DNA of 24,205 nucleotides from positions 1 through 24,205 of the forward strand of contig DIKR01000114.1 in assembly GCA_002424625.1 (NCBI GenBank). Direction: 5' to 3'. The notes under the pieces were generated by a model. It had not been told where the DNA came from and searched no databases. It saw only the letters and a program-made list of their open reading frames with translations. The DNA is from Desulfuromonadaceae bacterium UBA5613 (GTDB lineage: Bacteria > Desulfobacterota > Desulfuromonadia > Desulfuromonadales > UBA2197). The position numbers were made by a program, and so were the translations under genes. This document shows, piece after piece, positions 21,908 through 24,205 of the stretch; positions within the stretch are counted from its first letter, which is position 1, and the number at the start of each line of letters is the position of its first letter.

Positions 21908-23314
21908 TTAAAAGAGTCCCATCTGGTCAGATTCGACCAGGCGGGGAAATTTGACGGGATAGTGGCCACTGAAACAGGCATCACAAAAGTGCCCGGGCCG
22001 ACCTTCCGGAGCTCCGGCAGCGCGCAGCGTCCCTTCGCGCGACAGGTAGCCGAGAGAATCGGAGGTGATGTAGCGGTTGATCTCTTCAATCGAATGCGAT
22101 GACGAAATCAGCTCTTTGCGGGTCGGGGTGTCGATACCGTAGTAACAGGGGAAACTGGTCGGTGGACTGGAGATTCGCACATGCACTTCACTGGCACCGG
22201 CGGCGCGGATCATCTTGATGATCTTGCGTGCCGTGGTGCCGCGCACGATCGAATCATCGATCACAACAATACGTTTTCCTTCGATAATCTCCCGCACCGG
22301 ATTAAGCTTGAGCTTGACCCCGAAGTGGCGAATCGATTGCTGCGGTTCGATAAAGGTGCGACCGACATAATGATTACGAATCAGCCCGGTCTCAAAACGG
22401 ATCCCTGACTCTTCCGCGTAGCCGATGGCTGCCGGCACCCCGGAATCAGGGATAGGAATGACGACATCGGCATCAACCGGAAATTCCCGGGCAAGTTGAC
22501 GCCCGAACTCCTTGCGTACGCCATAGACCTGCCGGCCGAAGACGATGCTATCGGGGCGGGCAAAGTAAATATGCTCGAAGATACAGGGGGACGTAGGGAT
22601 TTTTTCAAAGGGGAAGTAACTCTTGATGCCGTGCTTGTCGATGACGACCATCTCTCCCGGTTCAATCTCGCGGATAAATTCCGCCTCGATCAGATCAAAA
22701 GCACAGGTTTCGGAAGCAATGACATAGGCACCATCGAGTTTACCCAGGGCCAGCGGGCGGAAGCCACTTCCGTCACGCACCGCCACCAGACGCGTCTCGG
22801 TCAGGAAAGTCAGGCTGTAGGCGCCGCGGACTTCACGCAGGGCGTCGACAAGGCGGTCTTCAAGACTCGCTCCGGCCGATCGGGCGATCAAATGGATGAT
22901 GACCTCGGTGTCGGAAGTCGTGGAGAAAATCGACCCCTTCTTTTCCAGCTCAGCGCGAATCTCCAGGGCATTGACGAGGTTGCCGTTATGGGCGACAGAG
23001 ATGGCTCCATGCACATAATCGACGACAATCGGCTGGCAATTCTTGATGTCATTGCCGCCGGCGGTCGAATAACGGACATGGCCGATAGCGCTGCTCCCGG
23101 GCAGTTCGGCAAAGATCGAATTGCGCTTGAAAACGTCGGCAACCAGGCCCATTCCTTTGTGGGTGCGCAGTTGCACGCCGTCAGAAGCAACGATCCCGCA
23201 GCTCTCCTGCCCGCGATGTTGCAGGGCATAAAGACCGAGATAGGTAAGATTGGCCGCTTCGGGATGACCGAAGATGCCGAATACGCCGCATTCATCGTTG
23301 AACTTGTCAAACAT
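21908..23314 (-). CDS. purF: Amidophosphoribosyltransferase (Bacillus type, with Fe-S)
   Basis: 468-residue first enzyme of purine synthesis, making phosphoribosylamine from PRPP and glutamine. An eight-residue propeptide (MFDKFNDE) precedes the catalytic Cys9 in CGVFGIFGHPEA, which must be exposed by processing. Glutaminase motifs YALQHRGQESCG, GHVRYSTAGGN and AHNGNLVN are followed by the PRPP loop VVIDDSIVRGTTARK (350-364). Cys243, Cys390, Cys444 and Cys447 (the last two in FCDACFSGHYP) match the [4Fe-4S] ligands of the B. subtilis enzyme, which makes it oxygen-sensitive. GAGGG lies before the ATG. It is cotranscribed with pyrE. A small palindrome gggtcgtctcgaccc (23332-23346) sits in the leader. 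Confidence 0.97.
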   Translation of the reverse strand: MFDKFNDECGVFGIFGHPEAANLTYLGLYALQHRGQESCGIVASDGVQLRTHKGMGLVADVFKRNSIFAELPGSSAIGHVRYSTAGGNDIKNCQPIVVDYVHGAISVAHNGNLVNALEIRAELEKKGSIFSTTSDTEVIIHLIARSAGASLEDRLVDALREVRGAYSLTFLTETRLVAVRDGSGFRPLALGKLDGAYVIASETCAFDLIEAEFIREIEPGEMVVIDKHGIKSYFPFEKIPTSPCIFEHIYFARPDSIVFGRQVYGVRKEFGRQLAREFPVDADVVIPIPDSGVPAAIGYAEESGIRFETGLIRNHYVGRTFIEPQQSIRHFGVKLKLNPVREIIEGKRIVVIDDSIVRGTTARKIIKMIRAAGASEVHVRISSPPTSFPCYYGIDTPTRKELISSSHSIEEINRYITSDSLGYLSREGTLRAAGAPEGRPGHFCDACFSGHYPVKFPRLVESDQMGLF

Positions 23315-23360
23315 ACGATTTTGCCCTCATTGGGTCGTCTCGACCCTGAATTCAAAAATT

Positions 23361-23389
23361 GGGCGAAGCAGCCAAGGTCTGCTCCGCCC
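23361..23389 (-). terminator. Intrinsic terminator of asd
   Basis: gggcgaagcag pairs with ctgctccgccc (one mismatch) around a 7-nt loop. On the minus strand AATTTTTG follows. It lies about 30 nt after the asd stop and before purF. Confidence 0.88.
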
Positions 23390-23417
23390 CGAGATGACCT
23401 GAAGGAATCTTTAAACC

Positions 23418-24205
23418 TCAGCGTTCGGACAGGATGCGCAGCATCCGCCGCAGCGGTTCGGCCGCACCCCAAAGGAGCTGGTCGCCGCAGGTGAAGGCGG
23501 AAATATACTGCGGCCCCATCTTCATCTTGCGCACCCGGCCGATTGGCACGGTCAGCGTGCCGGAGACCGCCGCCGGCGTCAACTGCGCCAGGGAGTCGGC
23601 TTTGTTGTTCGGCACCAGTTTGACCCACTGATTGTCGTTGGCAATCAACGCTTCAATCTCGGCGATCGGCAGATCTTTCTTGAGTTTGATCGTCAGGGCT
23701 TGGCTGTGGCAGCGCATGGCGCTGACACGGACACAAAGGCCATCGACCGGAATTGCCTCTTTTGTTCCGAGGATTTTATTGGTTTCGGCAAAACCCTTCC
23801 ACTCTTCGCGGCTCTGGCCGTCCTCGACTTCCCGATCGATCCAGGGGAGGAGATTGCCGGCCAGGGCAAAACCAAATTCCTTCTTCGGCATGGCGTCGTT
23901 ACGCAAAGTTTCCGTCACCTTCTGATCGATCTCAAGGATCGCCGAGGAGGGATCTTTGAGCAAGTCAGCCACCGAGCCGTGGAGGACACCCATCTGGGCA
24001 AGGAGCTCGCGCATATTCGGTGCGCCGGCGCCGGAAGCAGCCTGATAAGTCATTGAGGAGAGCCATTCGATGAGATCGGCGCGGAAAAGCCCGCCCAGCG
24101 CCATCAACATCAGACTGACCGTACAGTTGCCGCCGATAAAATCTTTCTGGCCATTCTTCAGCGCCGCATCGATGACATCACGATTGACCGGATCGAGGAT
24201 GATCA
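23418..24205 (-). CDS. asd: Aspartate-semialdehyde dehydrogenase, N-terminus outside window
   Basis: About 261 C-terminal residues of Asd, the NADPH enzyme reducing aspartyl phosphate to the semialdehyde in lysine, threonine, methionine and diaminopimelate synthesis. The catalytic Cys is in FIGGNCTVSLMLMALGGLF near the edge, followed by YQAASGAGAPNMRELLAQMG and the substrate-binding segment CVRVSAMRCHSQALTIKL. The sequence is the E. coli/Vibrio type (about 370 residues), not the shorter Gram-positive type. Upstream of the ATG at 24110 the frame stays open to 24205, so the true start is beyond the window. A terminator separates it from purF. Confidence 0.97.
   Translation of the reverse strand, partial: IILDPVNRDVIDAALKNGQKDFIGGNCTVSLMLMALGGLFRADLIEWLSSMTYQAASGAGAPNMRELLAQMGVLHGSVADLLKDPSSAILEIDQKVTETLRNDAMPKKEFGFALAGNLLPWIDREVEDGQSREEWKGFAETNKILGTKEAIPVDGLCVRVSAMRCHSQALTIKLKKDLPIAEIEALIANDNQWVKLVPNNKADSLAQLTPAAVSGTLTVPIGRVRKMKMGPQYISAFTCGDQLLWGAAEPLRRMLRILSER

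Noticed and set aside
22496..23494. 332-residue plus-strand open frame
   Set aside because: Antisense to purF and crosses the asd terminator; no domain or ribosome-binding support.

Overview
The window reads as a stretch of ordinary chromosome from a moderately GC-rich Gram-negative bacterium. Lipoprotein signal peptides, an NfeD-stomatin pair, an E. coli-type Asd, a Bacillus-type (Fe-S) PurF, a clostridial-looking HtpG and a PfkB kinase beside MTA phosphorylase together suggest a deltaproteobacterium of the Desulfuromonadales/Geobacterales type. That placement is inferred from protein flavour, not from a marker gene. Most genes lie on the minus strand. There are no rRNA or tRNA genes, no CRISPR array and no intact insertion sequence.

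Left part (1-3759): the 5' two-thirds of htpG enters from the left edge (minus), followed by a small putative lipoprotein (minus). A 38-codon relic of a flavodoxin gene and a strong-looking promoter then drive a zinc alcohol dehydrogenase (plus). About 400 bp of gene-poor DNA with a short degenerate C-rich repeat follows.

Accessory module (3760-7611): a minus-strand envelope operon. In transcription order it holds a frameshifted, exported thioredoxin/DsbC-like gene, two paralogous TPR lipoproteins and a roughly 500-residue exported coiled-coil protein with a small N-terminal Cys-rich segment. It is preceded by an almost perfect 20-bp-stem hairpin and a truncated regulator-like ORF. This is the least recognisable and most accessory-looking part of the window.

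Membrane-quality module (7637-10612, minus): NfeD (ClpP-class protease), slipin/stomatin and a flavodoxin-family protein form a likely operon ending in a terminator-like hairpin. The flavodoxin is the intact parent of the relic at 2072-2188.

Middle (10679-16169): a DUF72 protein (minus) is divergent from a plus-strand run of radical SAM protein, rhomboid protease, YbaK-type deacylase and a sirtuin. A bidirectional terminator faces an MscS-type channel (minus). A nested palindromic repeat lies between rhomboid and ybaK.

Right part (16193-24205, minus): a TPR lipoprotein, a PfkB kinase and MTA phosphorylase (purine/methylthioadenosine salvage), then rlmN, ndk, an sfsA interrupted by an in-frame amber codon, pyrE and purF (nucleotide synthesis), and asd running off the right edge. 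Well-formed intrinsic terminators separate most of these units.

I did not find a convincing wholly new system. The best candidates for a second look are the envelope TPR/coiled-coil operon, the internally deleted flavodoxin copy, the amber codon in sfsA, and the dispersed palindromic repeats, one of which supplies the stop codon of nfeD.
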